From NCBI GenBank assembly GCA_017858135.1, contig JAFMBY010000006.1, positions 1 through 55,595 on the forward strand: 55,595 nucleotides of DNA. The letters run 5' to 3'. The stretch is from Porticoccaceae bacterium. Lineage in GTDB: Bacteria > Pseudomonadota > Gammaproteobacteria > Pseudomonadales > Porticoccaceae. This document shows, in pieces, positions 47,288 to 55,595 of the stretch (the first letter of the stretch is position 1; the number at the start of each line of letters is the position of its first letter). Both the position numbers and the translations under genes were made by a program. Below the pieces are notes generated by a model. The model saw only the letters and a program-made list of their open reading frames with translations, did no database searches and had not been told where the DNA came from.

Positions 47288-48919
47288 ATGTCTGAAAAAG
47301 TGACGCCTTTATTTACCCGGCGCGACAAGCTGCTCGCCGAGATGCGCTCTGGCGACGCTCTCGACTGGGATCTGATTATTGTTGGCGGCGGGATCACCGG
47401 CGCCGGTATTTTGCGCGAAGCGACGCGGCGTGGTTATCGTGCGCTATTGCTTGAGCAGGGTGATTTTTCCTCCGGCACCTCGAGCCGCTCATCAAAAATG
47501 ATTCATGGCGGACTGCGCTATCTCGCTGCCGGTGATCTCAAGCTGACCAAAGAGAGCGTAACCGAACGCGAGCGCCTGCTTAATGAAGCACCAGGCCTAG
47601 TCGAGCGGATACATTTTTATTTCTCCATCAGCAAAGGCTTGTTTCCTGGCCGCTGGGCGATGGCGGTTATTTTAACGATCTATGATTTTATCGCCGGTAT
47701 CCGCGACCATCGCTACTTCAATAATCGTCGTCTCGGGCAAAAATTCCCCGGCCTACAACTGGCTCATCTCAACGGTGCCACCGCCTACAGTGACGCGATG
47801 GTTGATGATTCACGATTAGTGCTGCGGGTTCTGCAAGAAAGTATCGACGACGGCGGCACGGCCATCAACTACAGCAAAGTCACTAAACTGCTGCTCCATG
47901 GCAAGCAGGTCGAGGGGGTTGTGTTAAACGACCCAGACAGTGGCGACGGCATCAACCTGCGCGCGCCGGTAGTGATTAATGCCACCGGTGCCTGGGCGGA
48001 TCGTCTGCGCAATCAGGTCAATGTTGAAAAACGCATTCGTCCTCTGCGCGGCAGTCATCTTATTATTCCCCATCACCTGATGCCGGTAACCGACGTACTG
48101 ACATCCCTGCACCCCGACGATAAGCGCGGAGTCTATATCTACCCCTGGGAAGGCACCACAGTGATCGGCACCACCGATCTCGACCATGCTGATGATCTGG
48201 ATATTGAGGCCAGTATCAGCGCGGCCGAGGTAGACTATCTGCTTCGAGCCTTTAATGTTCAGTTTCCCGATCAAGCCATAAGCCGCGAGAATATTATTTC
48301 GACCTGGGCTGGGGTGCGACCGGTGATTGGCTCCGAGGCGTCAAAAGACCCCTCTCGCGAGCGCCGCGATCATGCGGTCTGGTCAGACAATGGATTGATT
48401 ACGGTCAGTGGCGGCAAGCTCACTACGTTTAGATTGATCGCATTGGACGCTCTAGCCGCGGCTCGTGACCATTTACCAGATCCACAACCGTTTGCCGACG
48501 AGCGAGTATTTAATGCTCCAGATACGCTCGCCAAGGACCTTGTTGCTGATGACCCTGTCTGGGCTCAACGCCTACTCGGACGCTATGGGTTGCAGGCCAA
48601 ACCGATGTTCGATAGTGCACCCGCCGCAGAGCGAGAGCGCATTCAGGGTACCGATTTTTGTCTCGCAGAATGTCGCTGGGCGGCGCGCCATGAGGCAGTT
48701 GCCCATCTCGATGACTTGCTCCTGCGGCGCACCCGTTTGGGCATGCTACTGACCGATGGCGGCAGCGAATTATTTCCCGCGTTAGAGTCGATCTGTCGTG
48801 CAGAACTGGGCTGGGATAGCGCGCACTGGCAGCAAGAAGTGAGTCGCTATCTGAGTATCTGGCAGCGCTTTTATAGTTTACCCAGAGAAGACCATCGCAC
48901 CACTCACATTGCAAAATAA
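47288..48919 (+). CDS. FAD-dependent glycerol-3-phosphate dehydrogenase-like protein
   Basis: The 543-residue protein has the GlpD fold IIVGGGITGAGILREATRRG and SSRSSKMIHGGLRYLAAGD. A C-terminal DAO_C domain follows (CRWAARHEAVAHLDDLLLRRTRLGML). GlpD oxidises sn-glycerol 3-phosphate to DHAP and passes electrons to quinones at the inner membrane. This copy differs in context from the usual glpFKD operon: it sits four bases after the AGPS-like gene and before an FGGY kinase. A paralogue with a related substrate is possible. Confidence 0.88.
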   Translation: MSEKVTPLFTRRDKLLAEMRSGDALDWDLIIVGGGITGAGILREATRRGYRALLLEQGDFSSGTSSRSSKMIHGGLRYLAAGDLKLTKESVTERERLLNEAPGLVERIHFYFSISKGLFPGRWAMAVILTIYDFIAGIRDHRYFNNRRLGQKFPGLQLAHLNGATAYSDAMVDDSRLVLRVLQESIDDGGTAINYSKVTKLLLHGKQVEGVVLNDPDSGDGINLRAPVVINATGAWADRLRNQVNVEKRIRPLRGSHLIIPHHLMPVTDVLTSLHPDDKRGVYIYPWEGTTVIGTTDLDHADDLDIEASISAAEVDYLLRAFNVQFPDQAISRENIISTWAGVRPVIGSEASKDPSRERRDHAVWSDNGLITVSGGKLTTFRLIALDALAAARDHLPDPQPFADERVFNAPDTLAKDLVADDPVWAQRLLGRYGLQAKPMFDSAPAAERERIQGTDFCLAECRWAARHEAVAHLDDLLLRRTRLGMLLTDGGSELFPALESICRAELGWDSAHWQQEVSRYLSIWQRFYSLPREDHRTTHIAK

Positions 48920-48938
48920 AAATAAAGCGTAGGTTGCC

Positions 48939-50513
48939 ATGCACTCCACAGTAAAGAAGCCAGAGTATTTACTCTCTATCGATAACGGCACGCAAAGTGT
49001 TCGCGCGATGATTTTTGACCAAAATGGTCAACTGGTGGCCAAAAGCAAGGTCGACATCGAGCCTTATTTTTCCACTGAACCGGGTTGGGCAGAACAGCAT
49101 GCAGACTATTTTTGGCAGTCACTCTGCCAGGCCTGCCATCTGCTCTGGGAGCAACTAGAAATACCGCGCGAGTCGATTAAAGCGCTGTCTGTCACCACTC
49201 AGCGTGCCACTGTGGTGCCCATGGCCGCTGATGGCCAACCGCTGCGCGCTGCGATCAGCTGGCTAGATCAGCGCCAGGTCGACAGCAAGCCCGAGCTTGG
49301 CGCAGTCGAATCACTATTGATGCGTGCAGTCGGAGCCAAAGACGCCGTGGATTCCTTTCACGCACAGGCCGAAGTCAACTGGATCGCGCAAAACCAACCT
49401 GAGGTCTGGCAGCAAGTTGACAAACTGTTGCTGCTCTCGGGCTATCACAATTACAAACTCACCGGCGACTATAGAGATTCCATTGCCAGTCAGGTCGGTT
49501 ATGTGCCATTTGATTTCGAACAGTTGCAATGGGCTGGCGACAAAGATTGGAAATGGCGTGCACTCGCGGGTATGACGCGTGACATGCTACCGGAATTGGT
49601 CGAAGCCGGAGGACTACTTGGCCATATTAGCGCTCAGGCAGCAGCCGAGACCGGCATTGCTGAGGGATTACCACTGATTGCCTGCGGTTCTGACAAGGCC
49701 TGCGAAGTGCTCGGCACGGGCTGTCTCGATAGCAATACCGGTAGTCTTAGCTATGGCACCACCGCCACGTTTAATATCACCAGCGACAAATACCTTGAGG
49801 CGATCCCCTACCACCCGGCCTATCCCGGCGTGATTCCCGGCAGTTTTAATATTGAGATGATGGTGCCACGCGGCTACTGGATGGTGAGCTGGTTTAAACA
49901 GCAGTTTGGGCTTCAGGAGCAGTCGGCTGCACAGCAACAGGGAGTCAGCCCCGAATCACTGTTCGATCAGCTACTAGAACAGGTTCCCGCTGGCTCGATG
50001 GGGCTGACCTTACAGCCCTACTGGGGCGCTGGTGCAGACAATGAGGGTCCAGAAGCCAAGGGCGCGATTATCGGCTTTGGCGATGTGCATACCCGCGCGC
50101 ACCTCTATCGAGCCATTATTGAAGGACTGACCTATGCCCTGCGGGCCGGCAAAGAGCGCGTCGAGAAGCGCAGCGGCCAGCCGATTACCCGACTGCTGGT
50201 ATCGGGCGGTGGCTCCCAGAGTGACCAAATTATGCAGATTACCGCGGATGTTTTTGGTATGCCGGTGCAGCGACCACACACCTATGAGACCTCTGCGCTA
50301 GGTGCTGCGATTGCCGCAGCCGTCGGCTGCGGGATGTACCCTGACTTTGCCAGCGCGGCGGCCAGCATGACCCACGCCGGCGATCGCTTTGAACCGATTG
50401 TCGCCAATCAAAAAATTTACAACCAGCTCTATACTCAGGTCTACCGCAAAATGTACCACGCGCTTAAACCCAGCTATCGCGCCATTAGAGCGGTTATCGG
50501 CTACCCCGCTTAG
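48939..50513 (+). CDS. FGGY-family carbohydrate kinase
   Basis: The 524-residue protein has the phosphate loop IDNGTQSVRAMIFD, TTQRATVVPM, a C-terminal ATPase signature LVSGGGSQSDQIMQITADVFG and the following TSALGAA. FGGY enzymes phosphorylate glycerol, xylulose, gluconate, erythritol and related polyols. The likely glycerol-class signature TQR is present, but the sugar-binding positions are not the GlpK set, so the substrate may be another triol or ketose. It is the last gene of the three-gene operon; a kinase upstream of the GlpD step would fit. Confidence 0.88.
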   Translation: MHSTVKKPEYLLSIDNGTQSVRAMIFDQNGQLVAKSKVDIEPYFSTEPGWAEQHADYFWQSLCQACHLLWEQLEIPRESIKALSVTTQRATVVPMAADGQPLRAAISWLDQRQVDSKPELGAVESLLMRAVGAKDAVDSFHAQAEVNWIAQNQPEVWQQVDKLLLLSGYHNYKLTGDYRDSIASQVGYVPFDFEQLQWAGDKDWKWRALAGMTRDMLPELVEAGGLLGHISAQAAAETGIAEGLPLIACGSDKACEVLGTGCLDSNTGSLSYGTTATFNITSDKYLEAIPYHPAYPGVIPGSFNIEMMVPRGYWMVSWFKQQFGLQEQSAAQQQGVSPESLFDQLLEQVPAGSMGLTLQPYWGAGADNEGPEAKGAIIGFGDVHTRAHLYRAIIEGLTYALRAGKERVEKRSGQPITRLLVSGGGSQSDQIMQITADVFGMPVQRPHTYETSALGAAIAAAVGCGMYPDFASAAASMTHAGDRFEPIVANQKIYNQLYTQVYRKMYHALKPSYRAIRAVIGYPA

Positions 50514-50520
50514 CCACTAA

Positions 50521-51420
50521 TCAGCCTGCGATAACAGCTTCCAGCGCGTTTTCAAGGTCGGGGTATTGGAAGGTGAACTCAGTCGCCAATAACTTGTTAG
50601 GCAGGACATATTGGCCCTGTAATAACAGTTCCTCGCCCATCTCACCGAACAGTATTTTGACCATAAACGCCGGCATCGGCAGCACCGCTGGCCGCTTCAG
50701 GACTGAACCCAGGGCGGTGCTAAACTGAGCATTAGACACTGGGTTTGGCGCCGTCGAATTGACCGCGCCAACCATTTCAGGATTGTTAATGCAGTGGACA
50801 ATTACCGCCACCATATCGTCGACATGAATCCAAGACATCCCCTGCCTGCCACTGCCGATGGGGCCGCCAAGCGCCATCTTAAACGGCGGTAACATACGTG
50901 CCAGAGCACCCTCTTCTCCCAGAACAATACCGGTGCGTAGATAACAGACACGGCAACCGAGCGTTTCAAATCGCTTGGCGCTCTGCTCCCAGGCGTGACA
51001 CAGCTGATGAGAGAAGCCGTCGACGGCGCTAGAATTCTCATCAACTGGCTGATTTCCCGGTCCGTAGTAGCCAATGGCCGAGCCGCTGATCATCACCTTG
51101 GGCCTGTGCTCGCGCGCGGCAAAAAAATCATACAGTTGGTCGGTGAGAGTGACCCTGCTCTCATAGAAGCGCTGCTTGCGACGCCGGGTCCAACGTCCAG
51201 CTGCAAGAGGTTCGCCAGCCAGGTTGACAATAATATCTGGCGCGTAATCATCCTCCAACTCATTGAGCTGGGTAATCAGGCGCACCGACACTGGCAATCG
51301 CGCTGCTGCAGCGTCGGGCTTACGTGTCAAAACACAGAGCTGAAAACCCAATTTCTCCGCGTGATTGCAAAAGTGCTGCCCAATAAAGCCACTGCCACCG
51401 GTTAAAAAAATTGAGTTCAT
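50521..51420 (-). CDS. TIGR01777-family NAD-dependent epimerase-like protein
   Basis: The 299-residue protein has TGGSGFIGQHFC, NLAGEPLAAGRWT and RKQRFYESRV, the marks of the YfcH/TIGR01777 family. A DUF1731-type C-terminus follows (RPAVLPMPAFMVKILFGEMGEELLLQGQYVLP). The biochemical role is unknown. It is convergent with the FGGY kinase (7-base gap) and divergent from purC. Confidence 0.93.
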   Translation of the reverse strand: MNSIFLTGGSGFIGQHFCNHAEKLGFQLCVLTRKPDAAAARLPVSVRLITQLNELEDDYAPDIIVNLAGEPLAAGRWTRRRKQRFYESRVTLTDQLYDFFAAREHRPKVMISGSAIGYYGPGNQPVDENSSAVDGFSHQLCHAWEQSAKRFETLGCRVCYLRTGIVLGEEGALARMLPPFKMALGGPIGSGRQGMSWIHVDDMVAVIVHCINNPEMVGAVNSTAPNPVSNAQFSTALGSVLKRPAVLPMPAFMVKILFGEMGEELLLQGQYVLPNKLLATEFTFQYPDLENALEAVIAG

Positions 51421-51569
51421 AGAATTGAGATCATCGTTATGCTTGCCCGCGTGAAGAGATAAAGAGACGCTAAAAGAAGCGCTGAGTGCCCACCCTACAA
51501 AATCCTGCTAGCAGCCGCAATCTTTCCTTTGCTCAGAGCACTTTGAGTTGCTAATATCTTGCGTCTGGT

Positions 51570-51593
51570 GATGTAGCTAGTTCAATCTACATC
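51570..51593. promoter_or_regulatory. inverted repeat upstream of purC
   Basis: GATGTAG and CTACATC are 10 bases apart in the purC / TIGR01777-gene divergent region, about 40 bases before the purC ATG. It may be an operator or leader hairpin; it does not match the PurR consensus. Confidence 0.35.
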
Positions 51594-51633
51594 TAAACTC
51601 CCTAACTCTTTATCCGGTCTTCAAGGCATCACC

Positions 51634-52737
51634 ATGAGTCGTGCTCATCAGGTTTTAGCATCTAATAACGATTTACCCATTCGCAGCAATCAGCCGGTAC
51701 ACAGTGGCAAAGTGCGCTCTGTCTACTGGCTAACTGAAGCTGATAGCCGGCGCCTAATCGCCGAAAAAGGCTACGATGTCGCCGCCGATACGCCGCTGGC
51801 TATTATGGTGATCAGCGACCGAATCTCTGCTTTTGAATGTATCTGGAAGGGCCAGGGCGGTATGGACGGCGTGCCCGGCAAAGGCGCTGCGCTGAATGCT
51901 ATCTCTAACCACTGGTTTAAATTGTTTCGTGAACAGGGTCTGGCTGACAGCCATATCTTAGATATTCCCCATCCGCTGGTATGGATCGTGCAAAAAGCCA
52001 GACCAGTGATGATCGAGGCTATCTGTCGTCACTATATCACCGGCTCAATGTGGCGCGCCTATAGCCAAGGCGAGCGCAATTTCTGCGGTATCGAACTGCC
52101 CGATGGCTTAGAAAAAGATCAACGTCTGCCTGAACTGCTGATTACACCCTCTACCAAAGGTATCCTCAAAGGTATTCCCGGTGTGCCGGAAGCGGATGAT
52201 GTCAATGTCTCCCGCGCCGATATTGAAAACAACTATGCCAGCTTCAAGTTCCGTAACAGCGAGGACATCACTGTCTATGAAAAATTGCTCAGCGAAGGCT
52301 TTGCCGTTATCAGTGATGCATTGGCAGCCATTGGGCAAATTTTTGTCGACACCAAATTTGAGTTTGGCTATGTCACTGACAAACGGGGCGATGAAAAACT
52401 GATTTATATGGATGAAGTTGGCACCCCCGATTCATCGCGCATCTGGGATGCCGCGAGCTATGCCAACGGCGAAATTGTCGAAAACTCCAAAGAGGGATTC
52501 CGCCAGCTGTTGCTCAACTATTTTCCCGACCCCGATATTCTGTTAGATAAAAACCGTATGCCTGAGCGCACTGCACTGGCGCGTGATACTGAGTTACCGC
52601 AAGCTGTAATGATGGCGGTTTCCGACACTTATACTGGCATCGCGGAAAAGATCACCGGCCAAAAAGTCACCCTGTCAGAAGACCCCAAAGCAGAGATTAT
52701 TGCCATTCTCGCCGAGCAGTATAATTTGATTAAGTGA
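51634..52737 (+). CDS. purC: phosphoribosylaminoimidazolesuccinocarboxamide synthase (long form)
   Basis: The 367-residue protein matches the long SAICAR synthetase of Vibrio and Shewanella, not the 237-residue E. coli form. Segments include [45 protein letters not shown] and DTKFEFGY. The enzyme joins aspartate to CAIR in purine synthesis, in the cytosol. An AAGG before the ATG is a weak ribosome site. It stands alone and is divergent from the TIGR01777 gene. Confidence 0.96.
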   Translation: MSRAHQVLASNNDLPIRSNQPVHSGKVRSVYWLTEADSRRLIAEKGYDVAADTPLAIMVISDRISAFECIWKGQGGMDGVPGKGAALNAISNHWFKLFREQGLADSHILDIPHPLVWIVQKARPVMIEAICRHYITGSMWRAYSQGERNFCGIELPDGLEKDQRLPELLITPSTKGILKGIPGVPEADDVNVSRADIENNYASFKFRNSEDITVYEKLLSEGFAVISDALAAIGQIFVDTKFEFGYVTDKRGDEKLIYMDEVGTPDSSRIWDAASYANGEIVENSKEGFRQLLLNYFPDPDILLDKNRMPERTALARDTELPQAVMMAVSDTYTGIAEKITGQKVTLSEDPKAEIIAILAEQYNLIK

Positions 52738-52762
52738 CCTGATTGATCACCTCAGAACAGTC

Positions 52763-54175
52763 TTAACACTCGACAATATTAACTGGCACCTCAAGGACAT
52801 GAGTTGCCAGCCCCCCTCTAGAAGTCTCCTTGTAGCGTACGTGCATATCCTGCCCAGTCTTACGCATCGTTTGAATTACCTTATCCAGCGAAACAAAGTG
52901 CACGCCATCACCACGCAATGCGATGCGAGCCGCGTGAATCGCCTTGACCGAGCCCATTGCATTGCGCTCGATACAGGGTACCTGTACCAAACCGCCAATC
53001 GGATCGCAGGTAAGACCTAAATTGTGCTCCATGCCGATCTCGGCAGCGTTTTCTACCTGGGCTGGCGTACCCCCCATCACTTCAGCCAGTGCCCCCGCCG
53101 CCATTGAGCACGCCGAACCCACCTCGCCCTGACAGCCGACCTCGGCGCCACTTATCGACGCATTCTTTTTGTAGAGCATGCCAATAGCGGCCGCGGTGAG
53201 TAAAAATTTCACTACTCCCTCAGCCGTCGCAGTGGGGACAAAGCGCATATAGTAGTGCAACACTGCAGGGATAATACCTGCCGCGCCATTGGTCGGCGCT
53301 GTCACTATACGTCCACCAGCGGCATTCTCTTCATTCACCGCCAGTGCATAGAGCGTCACCCAATCGAGGACCGAGAGTGGATCGGACATCGCGGCTTCAG
53401 GACGACTCAATAACTGTTGGTGCAACTCTCTGGCTCTTCGCCGCACATTTAAACCACCGGGAAGAATACCGCCATTATTCATTCCGTTGGCGACACAGGA
53501 TTGCATAACCGACCATAGGTTTAACAAACCCTCGCGCACTTGCTGCTCAGTGCGCCAGGTTTTTTCATTCTCCATCATCAGCTGTGAAATACTCATTTGG
53601 TGCTGTTCGCAGAGTGTCAGCAGTTCGCTGGCAGAATCAAAAGGATAGGCAACCGAGCTGCTATCTTCGATCAGACAGTCCTGCTCAGCGGCACTCTCAT
53701 CGACAACAAAACCACCTCCCACTGAGTAGTAATTCTTGCGACTAATGACCTCTGAGTTGTTATTAAAGGCCGTAAAAATCATTCCATTAGAGTGAAATGG
53801 CAGTGTCTTTTTGCGATGTAAAAGCACGTCAGTCTCGACATTAAAAGCAATAGACCGGCTATCGGACTGCGTGGCTAAAAGTGTGATTGACCCACCCTCT
53901 CGAATCGCGGTGACGCGCTCGGCTATGCTTGGAACATCGACGGATTCGGGCTGCTCCCCCTCAAGCCCCAGCAACACCGCTTTGGCCGTGCCGTGACCTT
54001 TTCCGGTAGCGCCAAGCGAACCGTACATCTCCGCCTGGACTCGCATCACATCATGCAGCAGACCACTGTCGTAGAGCGATTCAACGAACAGACGCGCCGC
54101 GCGCATCGGGCCAACCGTATGTGAACTTGACGGTCCAATACCAACGCTAAATAGATCAAATGTGCTAATCGCCAT
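52763..54175 (-). CDS. sdaA: L-serine ammonia-lyase (iron-sulfur)
   Basis: The 470-residue single-chain enzyme has the N-terminal [18 protein letters not shown] and [12 protein letters not shown]. The iron-sulfur region contains [23 protein letters not shown] and [18 protein letters not shown]. It deaminates L-serine to pyruvate. The C-terminal [21 protein letters not shown] is standard. It is convergent with purC (25-base gap) and divergent from alkB. Confidence 0.97.
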   Translation of the reverse strand: MAISTFDLFSVGIGPSSSHTVGPMRAARLFVESLYDSGLLHDVMRVQAEMYGSLGATGKGHGTAKAVLLGLEGEQPESVDVPSIAERVTAIREGGSITLLATQSDSRSIAFNVETDVLLHRKKTLPFHSNGMIFTAFNNNSEVISRKNYYSVGGGFVVDESAAEQDCLIEDSSSVAYPFDSASELLTLCEQHQMSISQLMMENEKTWRTEQQVREGLLNLWSVMQSCVANGMNNGGILPGGLNVRRRARELHQQLLSRPEAAMSDPLSVLDWVTLYALAVNEENAAGGRIVTAPTNGAAGIIPAVLHYYMRFVPTATAEGVVKFLLTAAAIGMLYKKNASISGAEVGCQGEVGSACSMAAGALAEVMGGTPAQVENAAEIGMEHNLGLTCDPIGGLVQVPCIERNAMGSVKAIHAARIALRGDGVHFVSLDKVIQTMRKTGQDMHVRYKETSRGGLATHVLEVPVNIVEC

Positions 54176-54405
54176 AATTGAGAAAAACCCTCCGCTGTTT
54201 GACTGTGTTATACAATTATCTGCTCCATGACTATAGCCTCATTATTTGGGCTGATAGCACTTTAGTGTAAAATTGTTCAACGCTTGCCAGATGCTTACCT
54301 GCGACGCCCCGATACCTGATTGATCAAATTCTACGTTGATTTGATTTCACAGCTTCACTGGGTGTAGGATCAAGAAAAATAATAATTATAAAGTCGACAA
54401 AAATA

Positions 54406-55595
54406 ATGAAAACCTATCAGCTAGACCACCCAGACTTGGGCCCGATTTCCTATTCAGATAAAAAACGTTACCTGTGGATAACCTCATGTTTGATGCCGGC
54501 CTTCCCGCTGATGGGCGTTTTCTTTTATGAGCGCACCGGTGCCGAATGGATGCTCGCCCTGCCGTTGATGATCAACTATCTGATTCTGCCAGCTCTCGAT
54601 TGGTTGATTGGCAGCGACGCAAACAATCCTCCGGAAGAGCTCGTTCCGCAGCTTGAAGCGGACCACTATTACCGTATTCTCACCTGTCTCACCGTACCCA
54701 TGCACTTTGTGGTGCTCATTGCACTAGCCTACGTCGTTGGCACCAATGATCTCAGCCCTTGGTCAATACTGGTCACGGCAATTATTGCCGGGGGCTACAG
54801 TGGTCTCGGCATTAACACGGCCCATGAGTTAGGGCACAAGCAGACAGCGATTGAGCAATTTATGGCTAAGCTGGCACTGGCTGTGCCGGCTTATGGGCAT
54901 TTCTGCGTTGAACATAACCGTGGGCATCATGTACTGGTGGCAACAGCGGATGATCCTGCGAGCTCGCGCATGGGCGAATCCATTTATGCCTTTGTGCTGC
55001 GAGAGATTCCGGGCACTATGGTGCGTGGCTGGAATCTTGAAAAATCCAGACTCAACAAAAAGGGGGTTAGCACCTGGTCGATAAACAATGAAATTTTACA
55101 ATCCTATTTAATTAGTCTGATTTTACAAGGTAGCCTGATTTACCTGTTTGGCTGGGTGATGTTGCCGTTTCTGGCGATTCATAATGTCTGGGCCTGGTTC
55201 CAGCTCACCTCGGCCAACTATATCGAGCACTACGGTCTGCTGCGCACACGTCAGGAAAACGGTCGCTATGAACGCTGTCAACCACACCATTCCTGGAATG
55301 CGAATTATATTATGAGCAACCTGGCACTGTTCCATCTGCAGCGCCACTCTGATCATCACGCCAACCCCGTGCGCCGCTATCAAAGTCTTCGCAACTTCAA
55401 GGATATCCCCGAGCTGCCCAATGGTTACTACGGCATGTACCTACTCGCCTATATTCCTTGGCTCTGGTATCGCGTTATGGATAAGCGCGTTCTCGCGTTA
55501 CCCCATATTCAGGGTGACCTTGCCAAGGTCAATATATGCCCAAGCCGACGCGAGGCGATTCACCAACGCTATGGTCAAGAGCACCTAACTACTTA
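54406..55595 (+). CDS. alkB: alkane 1-monooxygenase AlkB (runs off right edge)
   Basis: At least 396 codons are seen, close to the full family length (about 400); the last two bases read TA, so a stop may follow at once. The membrane di-iron ligands are in HELGHK (140-145), EHNRGHH (169-175), NYIEHYG and LQRHSDHH. Hydrophobic membrane segments lie in the N-terminal 160 residues and again near 225-250. AlkB hydroxylates terminal carbons of medium- or long-chain alkanes with rubredoxin electrons; no rubredoxin gene is in view. The ribosome site is weak. It is divergent from sdaA. Confidence 0.93.
   Translation, partial: MKTYQLDHPDLGPISYSDKKRYLWITSCLMPAFPLMGVFFYERTGAEWMLALPLMINYLILPALDWLIGSDANNPPEELVPQLEADHYYRILTCLTVPMHFVVLIALAYVVGTNDLSPWSILVTAIIAGGYSGLGINTAHELGHKQTAIEQFMAKLALAVPAYGHFCVEHNRGHHVLVATADDPASSRMGESIYAFVLREIPGTMVRGWNLEKSRLNKKGVSTWSINNEILQSYLISLILQGSLIYLFGWVMLPFLAIHNVWAWFQLTSANYIEHYGLLRTRQENGRYERCQPHHSWNANYIMSNLALFHLQRHSDHHANPVRRYQSLRNFKDIPELPNGYYGMYLLAYIPWLWYRVMDKRVLALPHIQGDLAKVNICPSRREAIHQRYGQEHLTT

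Overview
The window looks like chromosomal DNA from a marine-type gammaproteobacterium, possibly of the Cellvibrionales/SAR92-Porticoccus kind; that placement is an inference from gene content, and no 16S gene is present. Supporting points are the orders rluD-pgeF, rplU-rpmA-obg-proB and pilSR next to the minor pilins, the long Vibrio/Shewanella-type PurC, and several TonB-dependent receptors beside an AlkB alkane hydroxylase. I see no transposases, integrases, CRISPR arrays or rRNA. One tRNA gene (Val, GAC) is present.

Layout. (1) 1-7430, all on the minus strand: an ECF sigma/FecR pair, a LuxR-type regulator with a degenerate ligand pocket, and a probable operon luxR-cytochrome P450-TonB receptor. 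(2) 7559-9932: a CIA30-like exported protein, a TIGR03643-type small protein, an unrecognised cytosolic protein and a third LuxR-HTH regulator. (3) 9965-22781, the conserved core: clpB with a heat-shock-like promoter, rplU-rpmA-obg-proB, rluD-pgeF, bamD, nadE and the pilSR two-component pair. (4) 22822-29282, minus strand: the type IV pilus minor pilin operon fimT-pilE-pilV-pilW-pilX-pilY1. (5) 29440-35371: a divergently organised module for a quaternary ammonium or related amine (FAD amine oxidase; Rieske oxygenase, aldehyde dehydrogenase, BCCT transporter). (6) 35495-39353: a SHOCT lipoprotein, tRNA-Val, and manC and ugd for sugar-nucleotide supply. (7) 39821-42472: a solitary large TonB receptor. 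(8) 42680-50513: two SDR enzymes, an AraC regulator, and a divergent operon of an alkyl-DHAP-synthase-like flavoprotein, a GlpD-like dehydrogenase and an FGGY kinase. This is a coherent but unassigned glycerol/ether-lipid-like module. (9) 50521-55595: a TIGR01777 epimerase, purC, an L-serine dehydratase and an AlkB alkane monooxygenase that runs off the right edge.

How it works together. The core blocks provide translation, outer-membrane assembly, proteostasis and pilus regulation. The accessory blocks each pair a regulator or transporter with oxidative enzymes: P450 with TonB receptor, Rieske with BCCT, AlkB, and AGPS-like with GlpD and kinase. This suggests a particle- or hydrocarbon-associated heterotroph that scavenges lipids, alkanes and methylated amines. 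The two blocks most likely to hold undescribed biology are the LuxR/P450/TonB island (1-7430) and the AGPS-like/GlpD/FGGY operon (42680-50513). Functions there rest on family recognition by eye; no database search was run.
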